Assembly (NCBI GenBank): GCA_018713375.1
Contig: DVOV01000114.1
Coordinates: 1 to 16,943, forward strand
DNA: 16,943 bases
Direction of reading: 5' to 3'
Source of the DNA: Candidatus Scatomorpha stercorigallinarum
Lineage (GTDB): Bacteria; Bacillota_A; Clostridia; Oscillospirales; Oscillospiraceae
In this document: piece by piece, positions 8,501-13,494 of the stretch
Numbering within the stretch: the stretch's first letter is position 1
Layout: every line of letters starts with the position of its first letter
The notes under the pieces: generated by a model
The model's database searches: none
What the model saw: the letters and a program-made list of their open reading frames with translations, nothing else
Told to the model about the DNA's origin: nothing
Translations under genes and position numbers: made by a program

Positions 8501-8580
8501 GAGCGCTCTCAGGCGCGCTGGCGGGCGTGTATATGGTGACCCGCAAGCGCCCGCTGGAGCTTTTGCAGGTGAAGGAATAG
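5545..8580 (+). CDS. Double-FtsX ABC transporter permease (1011 aa)
   Basis: Membrane subunit of a MacB/LolCE-like type VII ABC system that transmits ATPase motion to an extracytoplasmic domain. It contains two FtsX-like units in tandem. The first has TM1 (13-31), a ~390-residue external domain rich in acidic and tyrosine residues, then TM helices at about 430-450, 471-493 and 520-540. The second has a TM at about 615-633, a second external domain, then TM helices at about 898-922, 948-974 and 979-998. Cytoplasmic loops carry the usual coupling sequences (AREIAIARALGM, AALLRVIGVSR) and each unit ends on a (S/P)xLELLQ-type tail (SVLEVLQ, PLELLQ). A Pro/Ala-rich linker (about 555-600) joins the units. 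Start: ATG behind AAAGGGGAG. The partner ATPase lies 12 bp downstream. Eight TMs as 1+3+1+3 fit antibiotic-resistance or lipoprotein-handling exporters; the substrate is unknown. No histidine kinase or response regulator is adjacent. Confidence 0.9.
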   Translation: MKRKLFWRSVLRRPLAAVLILLLLGAAALGVGEKFTEYSAVSSQVDALNDYYRPIGQLVSTDGDVGAGAELISSSAYVDFSDTRRYVAGVLDGLYNADIDGNSSDREGIGVNVSEILAYAELLSKERSAGGGYEYMFRITEPVYGYPERVGEKMRLLMYHADDGDEAFVLEDAALEVGGVYLVRAYYHKNSYITGIDIDYTLRRAEPGGRWFLTEAEGRELLPSLLGDEEEIQELNRHSMMVVGTADMRKMPYVQESSHYYYLEEGRWLDDEDQAAANPVCVVHVGFAQTRGLSLGDEITLTLRDIPETHVGYITSDFKDSYDTYPTKTLTLSIVGIYGTLSPNPVQLTSVTNYLYIPDSVMPEGFGTGDGEVSDSSYSFLLNSPADKEAFLTETRPGLLELGLDVQFIERDWETFAAASDSLKGSALSGLLLYGALFLTVAAVCAFVYAHQRAREIAIARALGMPAAETLLGSFAPYALLAAVGIFAGSCLARYIAVEQIVSKLEEISPEPVAVPPGTSLVLIGLLLLLVTVLPAFLGLRRSTKRSVLEVLQGGAARPRADAAAAFPAEPKEPQPSPAAGAIVAPAEQLRKKRRGSGAALARFTARYALRSPLRTALYICTALLFGVSLAVIQQNLSRASSEIDALYETVQVSAEIVKTDPTSSVSDGSGKSGGFISQEAVERLLDTGFFSGCYTEAVENDARLMLSQPGGKILHQANDLTLLMPSNEKDLLAQTGNSMEIEYFPPFDGSIFSEDVYGETNELGMPAHELPVILPRVLYESWNVTGGSYFILVGDGGKAVTVSVAGVYDGYYTGVASMNTALMPAGAAQWIGVQSLSYIKANFEVDRARNRELSQLSAEADEIVSSPAAGKLPLSFLLWDEELREAIGPLNENVEVLELLYPLVLLISALTAAGLTALLLVQRTKTAALLRVIGVSRIQARCVLGAELLLPALAGEAIVLLALAAIFPLVGFGSMAEGAAVYLLGALSGALAGVYMVTRKRPLELLQVKE

Positions 8581-8592
8581 GAGGGAAAGATC

Positions 8593-9258
8593 ATGGCAGA
8601 ACTGACGTTGCACCGTGTGAGCTACCGCTATCCCCGCGCGGCGCGGGATGCGCTGCAGGGCGTGGAATGCCGCTTCCGCGCCGGGGAGGTCGCGGCGGTC
8701 GTCGGGCCGTCCGGCAGCGGGAAAACCACGCTGCTGAGCATCATGGCCGGGCTCGACCGCCCCTCCGGCGGCGAGGTCCTGGTGAATGACAAAAAGCTAA
8801 GCGAGATGAATTTAGACGCCTACCGGCGGCAGTATGTGTCCGTGATTTTCCAGGCGTTTCACCTGTTCCCGCTCCTGACCGTGCTGGAAAACGTGTGCTT
8901 CCCGCTGGAGCTGCTGGGCGCCGGCGAAAAGGACGCCAGGGAACAGGCGCGGCGGAACCTCGAGCTGGTGGGCATAGCGGAAGAGAAACACCGGCGCTAC
9001 CCGAGCCAACTCTCGGGCGGCGAGCAGCAGCGCGTGGCGATAGCGCGGGCGCTGTCCTCGGGGGCCGGGATCCTGCTGGCGGACGAGCCCACGGGCAACC
9101 TGGACGGGGAGAATTCGCGCAATATCGTGGATATCCTCACCCGCCTCGCGCATGAGGGCGGCTACTGCGTGGTGATCGTCACCCACGACCCGGCCATCGC
9201 CGAGGCGGCCGACGCCGTCTACACCGTCGCCGACGGCGAACTGAGCCGGATGGCATAG
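8593..9258 (+). CDS. LolD/MacB-family ABC transporter ATP-binding protein (221 aa)
   Basis: ATPase of the exporter encoded just upstream (12-bp gap, Shine-Dalgarno AGGAGGGA). All nucleotide-binding motifs are intact: Walker [10 protein letters not shown] (38-46), Q-loop Q87 in IFQAFHL, signature LSGGEQQ (140-146), Walker [13 protein letters not shown] (160-171) and switch histidine THD (197-199). [10 protein letters not shown] and the VIFQxFHLxPxLTVLENV segment are hallmarks of the LolD/MacB/YknY/FtsE group, matching the FtsX-type permease. Length is standard. A strong bidirectional terminator follows about 40 bp later, closing the operon. Confidence 0.95.
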   Translation: MAELTLHRVSYRYPRAARDALQGVECRFRAGEVAAVVGPSGSGKTTLLSIMAGLDRPSGGEVLVNDKKLSEMNLDAYRRQYVSVIFQAFHLFPLLTVLENVCFPLELLGAGEKDAREQARRNLELVGIAEEKHRRYPSQLSGGEQQRVAIARALSSGAGILLADEPTGNLDGENSRNIVDILTRLAHEGGYCVVIVTHDPAIAEAADAVYTVADGELSRMA

Positions 9259-9298
9259 GCGGGACCACGCCCGCCGCCGCGATCTGGTCTGAAATGCA

Positions 9299-9333
9299 AA
9301 AAGGAAACCGCAATCTTTGCGGTTTCCTTTTTT
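9299..9333. terminator. Bidirectional Rho-independent terminator
   Basis: A stem of at least 14 bp, AAAGGAAACCGCAA (9300-9313) with TTGCGGTTTCCTTT (9317-9330), a 3-nt loop, and A-run/T-run on either flank. It serves the ATPase gene on + and the convergent membrane-protein gene on -. Confidence 0.93.
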
Positions 9334-9366
9334 GTGCTCCTGTATCACCGGAAGGCGATATGGGGA

Positions 9367-9870
9367 TCAGTTCCCTTCGCCCGCAGGGCCGCCCTCCCCG
9401 GGGGCGGCGCGGCGCAAAAGATGGAGGTTGGATATGCCCATGTGGGCAAATATCCCCATAACTGCCCACCAAATATAGAGCGGGCCGGGATCTTGCCACA
9501 AATAGTCCAGAGGTTCTGGCAAAACGAGCCCGCCCCAGCCAGTCAAAAGGAAAAAACAGCTGATGTACAGCCCGCCGAGCAGCATAACTGCGGCTATCGC
9601 CAGGGAGGCTGCGGTGAGCTTTTTGCCCGGCCTGTGTCTGAGGCCTGAGCCAAACCCTATCGCCCCGCAAACGAGGTATGATACCAGCAGGCCGAGGATG
9701 GGGATCAGCGTGAACGCGCGGATGAACACCAGGCGAATTGTCAGCTCCCCGCTGAGAATGCCGAAAAAACGCATCTCGTTGTAGTGGCTGGGACACAGGG
9801 ATACGAGCACAAACGCGATCACTACGTAAATAGCCCGCCTTGCGAGGATCTTTCCGTACTTATCTGCCAC
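9367..9870 (-). CDS. Small four-helix membrane protein, unknown function (167 aa)
   Basis: No family recognised. Four hydrophobic helices are predicted at about 11-28, 47-72, 85-109 and 131-148, with a basic N-terminus (MADKYGKILARR) and a glycine-rich polar C-terminal tail. The start is a GTG at 9870 with a clear AGGAGG nine nucleotides upstream; no in-frame ATG offers a better option near the N-terminus. It ends against the bidirectional terminator shared with the ABC exporter operon. A consensus promoter (9994-10021) lies upstream with a 31-codon ORF between promoter and gene, so it may have an upstream leader peptide. The distribution of aromatic residues in the last helix (YIWWAVMGIF) is normal for interfacial positions. 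Confidence 0.75.
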   Translation of the reverse strand: MADKYGKILARRAIYVVIAFVLVSLCPSHYNEMRFFGILSGELTIRLVFIRAFTLIPILGLLVSYLVCGAIGFGSGLRHRPGKKLTAASLAIAAVMLLGGLYISCFFLLTGWGGLVLPEPLDYLWQDPGPLYIWWAVMGIFAHMGISNLHLLRRAAPGEGGPAGEGN

Positions 9871-9888
9871 CTGCCAGCACCTCCTGAT

Positions 9889-9984
9889 TCATGATACCGT
9901 ATGTGGTAAGCGGCCTGCAAGATCGTTGCCGATCGCTTCCTCCGAGTGTTCCGGAACGAGCAGCGCTGTATCCTTTGCTAACAT
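9889..9984 (-). CDS. Possible 31-aa leaderless small ORF or leader peptide
   Basis: ATG at 9984 lies only 9 bp below a perfect -10 TATAAT, so the predicted transcript begins within 0-3 nt of the ATG and there is no room for a Shine-Dalgarno. The peptide starts MLAKDTALLVPEHSEE and ends LPHTVS; the stop is 18 bp before the GTG of the membrane-protein gene, next to that gene's Shine-Dalgarno. No homologue is recognised. It could be chance, since random 31-codon ORFs are common in GC-rich DNA. Confidence 0.3.
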   Translation of the reverse strand: MLAKDTALLVPEHSEEAIGNDLAGRLPHTVS

Positions 9985-9993
9985 TGCACTATA

Positions 9994-10021
9994 ATTATAT
10001 CACATGGCACTTTTGAGTCGA
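9994..10021 (-). promoter_or_regulatory. Promoter for the small ORF / membrane-protein gene
   Basis: On the minus strand TCGACT (10021-10016), a 16-bp spacer and TATAAT (9999-9994). It sits in the most AT-rich stretch of the region (about 9980-10075). The other ~70 bp of AT-rich sequence towards 10075 hold no gene that I can see. Confidence 0.7.
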
Positions 10022-10131
10022 TAGTGGTAATTTTCACAATAATTTACAAGTAGAATTGTGCTAATTAACGTTAAACCCTCCGCGCGTATTCGCCCATGTT
10101 GCGGCATAACGCGGGCGAGCGCAGGTTTTCC

Positions 10132-10163
10132 AAAAAATAATGGAGCAGCCCGGAGGCTGCTCC
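10132..10163 (-). terminator. Rho-independent terminator of the toxin-antitoxin locus
   Basis: On the minus strand a 9-bp stem, GGAGCAGCC with GGCTGCTCC (10142-10150 and 10155-10163), with a 4-nt loop is followed by ATTATTTTTTGG. It lies 14 bp after the stop of the decayed toxin reading frame. Confidence 0.88.
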
Positions 10164-10176
10164 TTAACGTGTGAGC

Positions 10177-10334
10177 TTAAAACAGGTCGCTGCGCGACCC
10201 TGTTCGTATGAGATATAGAATAAGCTCGTCATTATTCACTTCGTACACAAGCAGCCAGTCGGGCTGGAATATCCACGCTTTACTATCCGCTTGTAATCAC
10301 TCTTGAATGCGGCCTGGTACTTAATCGTCAGCAT
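10177..10334 (-). pseudogene. yafQ: yafQ-family mRNA interferase toxin, internally deleted and frameshifted
   Basis: YafQ/RelE-fold toxins cleave mRNA on the ribosome. The first 22 codons (10334-10269: MLTIKYQAAFKSDYKRI...) are a good YafQ N-terminus. The C-terminal part is readable only in another frame (from 10266: QPDWLLVYEV...LIRTGSRSDLF, stop at 10177). About 40 codons of a normal ~90-residue toxin are missing between, and the junction is out of frame, so the translated product stops after 32 codons. The missing block would hold the two central catalytic histidines of E. coli YafQ (H50, H63). The C-terminal catalytic histidine (RTGTH in E. coli) is here arginine (RTGSR). The ATG overlaps the antitoxin 3' end by 14 nt, as in intact operons. 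The toxin is dead by several criteria. Confidence 0.88.
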
Positions 10335-10593
10335 TCAGGTCCTCAATCAAGGCCTTAACGGAGGTGAAGCCGCGGCTGAGCCCGACGCCGTTTCTGGCGT
10401 CCTCTATGGCCTTGCGGGTCTCCGCGTTGGGCGCCTCCGCGCCGATCTCAAACGGTATGCGGTACTCGCGCACAGCCTTCTTCGCAAAAATGTTGAAGGC
10501 CGTGGACATCGACATGCCCATGTCCGAGCAAAACGCTTCAAACTGCTGCTTCAAGTTGGAGTCCATGCGGATGTTCACGTTCGTCGTAGCCAT
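10321..10593 (-). CDS. dinJ: DinJ/RelB-family antitoxin, intact but with a broken toxin partner (90 aa)
   Basis: Antitoxin that neutralises YafQ and represses its own operon. The N-terminus ATTNVNIRMD gives the ribbon strand and LKQQFEAFCSDMGMSMSTAF the first helices of the ribbon-helix-helix DNA-binding domain; IPFEI and the acidic C-terminal region form the toxin-binding part. The start at 10593 is chosen because AGGAGG lies 7 nt upstream and the family begins M-A-x-T-x-x-x-x-R-x-D; an in-frame ATG at 10626 lies inside the -10 box. The gene has an intact promoter with a palindromic operator, so it could still be expressed and autoregulated, now as an orphan RHH regulator or as a guard against related toxins. 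Confidence 0.92.
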   Translation of the reverse strand: MATTNVNIRMDSNLKQQFEAFCSDMGMSMSTAFNIFAKKAVREYRIPFEIGAEAPNAETRKAIEDARNGVGLSRGFTSVKALIEDLNADD

Positions 10594-10624
10594 AACGCGC
10601 CTCCTTTCGCTTCTTAGTATATTC

Positions 10625-10653
10625 ATTGTAAACGTTATTATTTACAATGTCAA
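10625..10653 (-). promoter_or_regulatory. Promoter with overlapping palindromic operator of the antitoxin
   Basis: Minus strand: perfect -35 TTGACA (10653-10648), 17-bp spacer, -10 TACAAT (10630-10625). An inverted repeat ATTGTAAA-N8-TTTACAAT (10625-10632 / 10641-10648) spans the spacer and covers the -10, as expected for an RHH antitoxin operator. Confidence 0.88.
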
Positions 10654-10712
10654 TACTTTGCACATTAATGTTTCCCGCCGCGGCTGGCTTCGCTTCGCTC
10701 GCGCCGCTGAGT

Positions 10713-10890
10713 TGCTGCAAGCCCAAGCCTCCCCTACTTGTAAGGGAGGTGGCCGCACGAAAGTGCGGCCGGAGGGGTGCCGGAAGTCTGCGCTCCTTCG
10801 ATAAGATGCGCAAACCTCCAACACCCCTCCGCCGCCTGCTGCGCAGGCGCCACCTCCCCTGCACGGCAGGGGAGGCCCGGGCTGCGATAA
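10713..10890. repeat. Composite inverted-repeat element (two head-to-head arms)
   Basis: The left arm (about 10713-10779) reads GCAAGCCCAAGCCTCCCCT, hairpin, AGGGAGGTGGCC, a second hairpin CCGCAC-gaaa-GTGCGG, then GGAGGGGTG. The right arm (about 10821-10877) carries the same modules reverse-complemented: CACCCCTCCGCC, CGCCTGCTGCGCAGGCG, CCACCTCCCCTG and GCAGGGGAGGCC. A ~40-bp centre includes GATAAGATGCGCAAACC, whose complement also appears in the copy at 3224. No ORF with a convincing start lies inside. The 10594-10941 gap thus holds the antitoxin promoter, this element and two further small hairpins (10905-10919 and 10923-10937). Confidence 0.8.
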
Positions 10891-10941
10891 GGAGGCAAAT
10901 ACCTGCGGCCGTTGGCCGCCCTCCAGGCGCAGCCTGGCTGG

Positions 10942-11679
10942 TCAGAGGTTATCGGTCGCGTACATGATGGCGGAGACGGCCACCACGGGGGCGGTCTCGC
11001 AGCGCAGTATGCGCTCGCCCATGGAACAGAGGGTGAAGCCCGCCGCGGCGGCCATTTTGGCCTCCGCCTCCGAGAAGCCGCCCTCCGGACCGGTGACGAT
11101 GGCGGCGGCGTCAAAGGGCAGGGCGGACTCGATGGCCTCCTTCAGCGGCGCGCGCTGCGCGCCCGTCTCGTACATGAAAAGGCGCACGGGCAGCTTGACG
11201 GCGGCGTCCAGCATGTCCAGATAGTTGGGGATGTAGCCCACGCGGGGGATGATGCCGCGCCCTGACTGCTGGGCGGCGGACTCCGCCACGCGCGCGAGGC
11301 GCTCGAGCTTTTTCGCCATGCTGCGCCCATCCGGCCGCGCGATGCAGCGCTCGCAGTCGAAAAAGTCGATCTCCGCCGCGCCGGCCTCCACGCACTTCTG
11401 CACCAGCAGCTCCGCGCGCTCGCCCTTGGGGTAGCCGGCAAATACGCGCACGGCCACGCTGGGCTCCGCGCGGCAGGGCGCGACCTCGATCACCTCCGCC
11501 TCGGCCTCCTCCGCCGTGGAGCGCACCAGGCGGCAGCGGTAGTCCGTGCCGCGCCCGTCGCAGATGACCACGTCCTCGCCGGGGCGCAGGCGCAGCACCC
11601 GGATGTGCTCCGCGTCCTGCCCGCGGATGATCGCCCTGCCTCCGTCCAGATTCGTCCCGGCCATGAAAAACCTTGCCAT
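10942..11679 (-). CDS. rsmE: 16S rRNA (uracil(1498)-N3)-methyltransferase RsmE
   Basis: SPOUT-class methyltransferase for m3U1498 of 16S rRNA. Signature segments: an N-terminal PUA-like RNA-binding part with HIRVLRLRPGEDVVICDG (25-42), then the knot domain with KGERAELLVQKCVEAGA (85-101), QQSGR (137-141), VTGPEGGFSEAE (195-206) and GERILRCETAP (221-231), the SAM-binding trefoil knot. The length of 245 is standard. The start at 11679 has GGAGGGCG upstream and yields the typical MxRFF N-terminus. It is driven by its own promoter (11708-11736) and is not next to prmA, its frequent Firmicutes neighbour. Downstream are two short hairpins and the inverted-repeat element, with no clear U-tract terminator. 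Confidence 0.95.
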   Translation of the reverse strand: MARFFMAGTNLDGGRAIIRGQDAEHIRVLRLRPGEDVVICDGRGTDYRCRLVRSTAEEAEAEVIEVAPCRAEPSVAVRVFAGYPKGERAELLVQKCVEAGAAEIDFFDCERCIARPDGRSMAKKLERLARVAESAAQQSGRGIIPRVGYIPNYLDMLDAAVKLPVRLFMYETGAQRAPLKEAIESALPFDAAAIVTGPEGGFSEAEAKMAAAAGFTLCSMGERILRCETAPVVAVSAIMYATDNL

Positions 11680-11707
11680 ATCGCGCCCTCCGTGAACTGT
11701 TTTGCCC

Positions 11708-11736
11708 ATTATCTCACAGAGCGCGCGCGTTTGCAA
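11708..11736 (-). promoter_or_regulatory. Promoter of rsmE
   Basis: Minus strand: TTGCAA (11736-11731), 17-bp spacer, GATAAT (11713-11708); the transcript start is expected near 11701, about 20 nt before the ATG. Confidence 0.72.
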
Positions 11737-11788
11737 GCGCCGCGCACACGGCGGCGCGGCTGGGCATAGAATGTTGCGGGTGATAAGT

Positions 11789-12256
11789 ATGCTTGACGAG
11801 TCATTGGCGTCACCCGGCGGCTTCGAGGCCGTCTGGCAGCGCGTGCAGGGCGCGCGCTCCGCCCCGCCGGACACGGGCGGGGAGCAACTGCGGGAGTTCA
11901 TGCTCGCCGCCGGGAGGGCCTGCGAGCTCTACCGCGCGCTGGCCTGCCGCATGGGCGGCTGCGCCTGTACGCTGCGGCGCATGGCGGAGGAGGAGCGCTG
12001 CCGCGCGCGGGCGCTGGCGGGGGAGTATTACCTGCTGACGGGCGACTGCTGCCCGCCGGAGCCTTCATGCCCTCTGGTGTGCTGCTGCCTGAAGAGCCTG
12101 CGCAGCGCGTATCTGGCCGAGCGCGAGAGCGCTTGCGCCTTCCGCGCTGCGGCTGAGCACGCCTGCGGGGAGCTCAAGTGCCTCTATGAGCGCTGCGCGC
12201 GCTGCGAGGAGGGCCACGCGCGCACCCTGCGCGGCATTATTTTGCGCTGTATCTGA
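11789..12256 (+). CDS. Cysteine-rich ferritin-like domain protein (155 aa)
   Basis: Resembles the small ferritin-like proteins found in Clostridia, predicted four-helix di-iron or metal-binding proteins. Helix 1 contains LREFMLAAGRACELYRALA (34-52). Helix 2 has MAEEERCRARALAGEYYLLTGDC (quoted: MAEEERCRAR, then EYYLLTGDC). Helix 3 has YLAERESACAFRAAAE, and helix 4 has EEGHARTLRGII (140-151). The helix-4 EExH motif is kept, but helix 2, where the sister motif is expected, has cysteine/arginine instead of histidine, so one iron site may be altered. There are 17 cysteines in 155 residues, including a CCC run at 98-100. Start uncertain: the ATG at 11789 has a GGGTGAT-type Shine-Dalgarno, while the ATG at 11771 has none. 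Divergent from rsmE. Function not established. Confidence 0.7.
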   Translation: MLDESLASPGGFEAVWQRVQGARSAPPDTGGEQLREFMLAAGRACELYRALACRMGGCACTLRRMAEEERCRARALAGEYYLLTGDCCPPEPSCPLVCCCLKSLRSAYLAERESACAFRAAAEHACGELKCLYERCARCEEGHARTLRGIILRCI

Positions 12257-12296
12257 CGCCGGCCGCCGCAAATTTCAAGTTTGCTGAGAAAAGCTC

Positions 12297-12325
12297 TTGA
12301 CTTTGCGGCGGTTTTCATTTATTAT
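12297..12325 (+). promoter_or_regulatory. Promoter of tRNA-Ser(GGA)
   Basis: TTGACT (12297-12302), 17-bp spacer, TATTAT (12320-12325); start expected near 12332, 34 nt before the mature tRNA 5' end. Confidence 0.82.
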
Positions 12326-12365
12326 ATACGGGCGTCAACAATAGAATGTTGTTCGGGCAATGCGT

Positions 12366-12457
12366 GGAGAAGTCGCGTAGTTGGTCGAGCGCGCACGATT
12401 GGAAATCGTGTAACCGTCAAAAGCGGTTCGAGGGTTCGAATCCCTCCTTCTCCGCCA
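12366..12457 (+). tRNA. tRNA-Ser (anticodon GGA)
   Basis: Acceptor GGAGAAG (12366-12372) pairs with CTTCTCC (12447-12453), then discriminator G and an encoded CCA (12455-12457). The anticodon stem CACGA/TCGTG encloses TTGGAAA, so the anticodon is GGA. A long variable arm (TAACCGTCAAAAGCGGTT) and the T arm GAGGGTTCGAATCCCTC confirm a class II serine tRNA reading UCC/UCU. It has its own promoter and terminator, hence monocistronic. Confidence 0.97.
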
Positions 12458-12500
12458 CGTCGCCGCAAGCTTCATATCGCTTGCGGCGACGATTTTTCTT
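12458..12500 (+). terminator. Terminator of tRNA-Ser(GGA)
   Basis: A 13-bp perfect stem, CGTCGCCGCAAGC (12458-12470) with GCTTGCGGCGACG (12479-12491), an 8-nt loop, then ATTTTTCTTT. It starts directly after the encoded CCA. Confidence 0.93.
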
Positions 12501-12600
12501 TCAGAATGATCGTCGTCTCGCGCTCATTCCGCTGCTCCTCCTTTCAAAATTGAACCCACTTCGTTGGGCTTCAATATGCTGTAAGAACACTCACACCACG

Positions 12601-12640
12601 GCGCCGGAACGGAATGGATCCCGTTCCGGCGCTCTTTTTT
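12601..12640 (+). terminator. Second terminator-like hairpin (GGAACGG family)
   Basis: A 12-bp perfect stem, GCGCCGGAACGG (12601-12612) with CCGTTCCGGCGC (12621-12632), an 8-nt loop, then TCTTTTTT. It points in + direction, 100 bp behind the tRNA terminator with no + gene between. The 12501-12600 stretch contains only a short CCCACTTCGTTGGG hairpin. It may be a fail-safe terminator shielding the converging minus-strand gene, or a mobile hairpin. Confidence 0.75.
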
Positions 12641-12655
12641 GCCTTTCTGCGGGCG

Positions 12656-13276
12656 TCATGCCTTCCTGATGGGGAGGCGGATGACTGTTTTCCACTTTTC
12701 CGGGGGCACCCTCCTCGCGTCGGACATGTATATCTCATGGTGCAGCCGGGTCTCTGTGAGGTCTGTGGCATAGCCCTGTTCCTCCAGATATGCCTCCATC
12801 AAGGCGATGGTCCGCGGCTCGTCGTCAAAGGGGCCCAGGTGCATCGCCTGCACGCACAGCCCCTCCTCCACGGTGAAGAAGCGGGCGCGGGAACAGTCCA
12901 GCTTTTTCTTCCGAGTTGCAGTTTCGACCGCCCAGTCAAGGTCCTGCCCGCTCACGAAGTCCGGCAGCCTGATGACGGATATCCAGCGGAAGGCGTCCTT
13001 GTCCCCATCCGCGCCCTCCTGCTGCCAGAAGCCCTCCAGCGGCGGCACGACATATTCAAAAAAGCCCTCGATCTTGTGGCCGGTTTTGTAACTCATCTTT
13101 ATGGTGTACGCAACGGCGTACAGGACGCCGATCGCCTGCTGGTATGCGCCGCCCTCCGTGTTCGGGTCCCCGGCCCCGCGGACGGCGATATAGTTGGCCG
13201 CCGGGACGTTCACTATCTGCGGCGTGTTCCTGGGCATATAGAATTCCCGGTATTCTTTCTTGAAATCAAAGGCCAT
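12656..13276 (-). CDS. GyrI-like small-molecule-binding domain protein (COG4832-type, 206 aa)
   Basis: Stand-alone effector-binding-like protein of the GyrI/SOUL-related group; such proteins bind small amphipathic molecules, but the physiological role is mostly unknown. Recognisable segments are VPAANYIAVRGAGDPNT near the N-terminus (substrate-pocket strand and GxGDPN loop), YPK-equivalent IGVLYAVAYTIKM, ALHLGPFDDEP-type QAMHLGPFDDEP in the middle, and the C-terminal family hallmark HHEIYMSDARRVPPEKWKTVIR (quoted in two pieces: HHEIYMSDARRV, PPEKWKTVIR). Start: the second of two close in-frame ATGs (13276) is preferred because GAGGAGGG lies 6 nt upstream of it and directly abuts the first ATG (13282). 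Monocistronic; transcribed towards the + strand tRNA-Ser. Confidence 0.85.
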   Translation of the reverse strand: MAFDFKKEYREFYMPRNTPQIVNVPAANYIAVRGAGDPNTEGGAYQQAIGVLYAVAYTIKMSYKTGHKIEGFFEYVVPPLEGFWQQEGADGDKDAFRWISVIRLPDFVSGQDLDWAVETATRKKKLDCSRARFFTVEEGLCVQAMHLGPFDDEPRTIALMEAYLEEQGYATDLTETRLHHEIYMSDARRVPPEKWKTVIRLPIRKA

Positions 13277-13344
13277 GGCCATCCCTCCTCAGCTCTTGGC
13301 CCATTATGCAACACTCCCCCGCCGGTCTCAAGGCGGCTGAAAGG

Positions 13345-13383
13345 AAAAAAGAACGCCGGAACGGAATGAAATCTGTTCCGGCG
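13345..13383 (-). terminator. Terminator of tRNA-Ser(GCT) (GGAACGG hairpin family)
   Basis: Minus strand: CGCCGGAAC/GTTCCGGCG stem (9 bp, 13354-13362 and 13375-13383) followed by TTCTTTTTT. It begins 3 nt after the encoded CCA. Same core CGCCGGAACGGAATG as the hairpin at 12601. Confidence 0.9.
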
Positions 13384-13386
13384 CTG

Positions 13387-13478
13387 TGGCGGAGAAGGAG
13401 GGATTTGAACCCTCGCTCGGCTCATCACCGACTACTCCCTTAGCAGGGGAGCCCCTTCGGCCTCTTGGGTACTTCTCC
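13387..13478 (-). tRNA. tRNA-Ser (anticodon GCT)
   Basis: Minus strand: acceptor GGAGAAG with CTTCTCC, discriminator G and encoded CCA. The anticodon stem CTCCC/GGGAG encloses CTGCTAA, so the anticodon is GCT (codons AGC/AGU). There is a long variable arm (TAGTCGGTGATGAGCCGA), and the T arm GAGGGTTCAAATCCCTC differs from tRNA-Ser(GGA) by one loop base; the acceptor stems are identical. It is bracketed by its own consensus promoter and terminator. Confidence 0.97.
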
Positions 13479-13494
13479 AGACGAAAGCTGATAC

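Noticed and set aside
10713..10890. Possible CRISPR array because of repeated CCTCCCCT/AGGGGAGG units
   Set aside because: Only inverted arms, irregular spacing, no set of equal-length spacers and no cas genes nearby.
10647..10967. Open frames across the inverted-repeat element on both strands
   Set aside because: Translation of palindromic, GC-rich repeat modules; no start signal and no conserved motif.
12281..12669. Open frames running through tRNA-Ser(GGA) and its terminators
   Set aside because: They overlap a certain tRNA gene and two hairpins; no Shine-Dalgarno and no protein-like composition.
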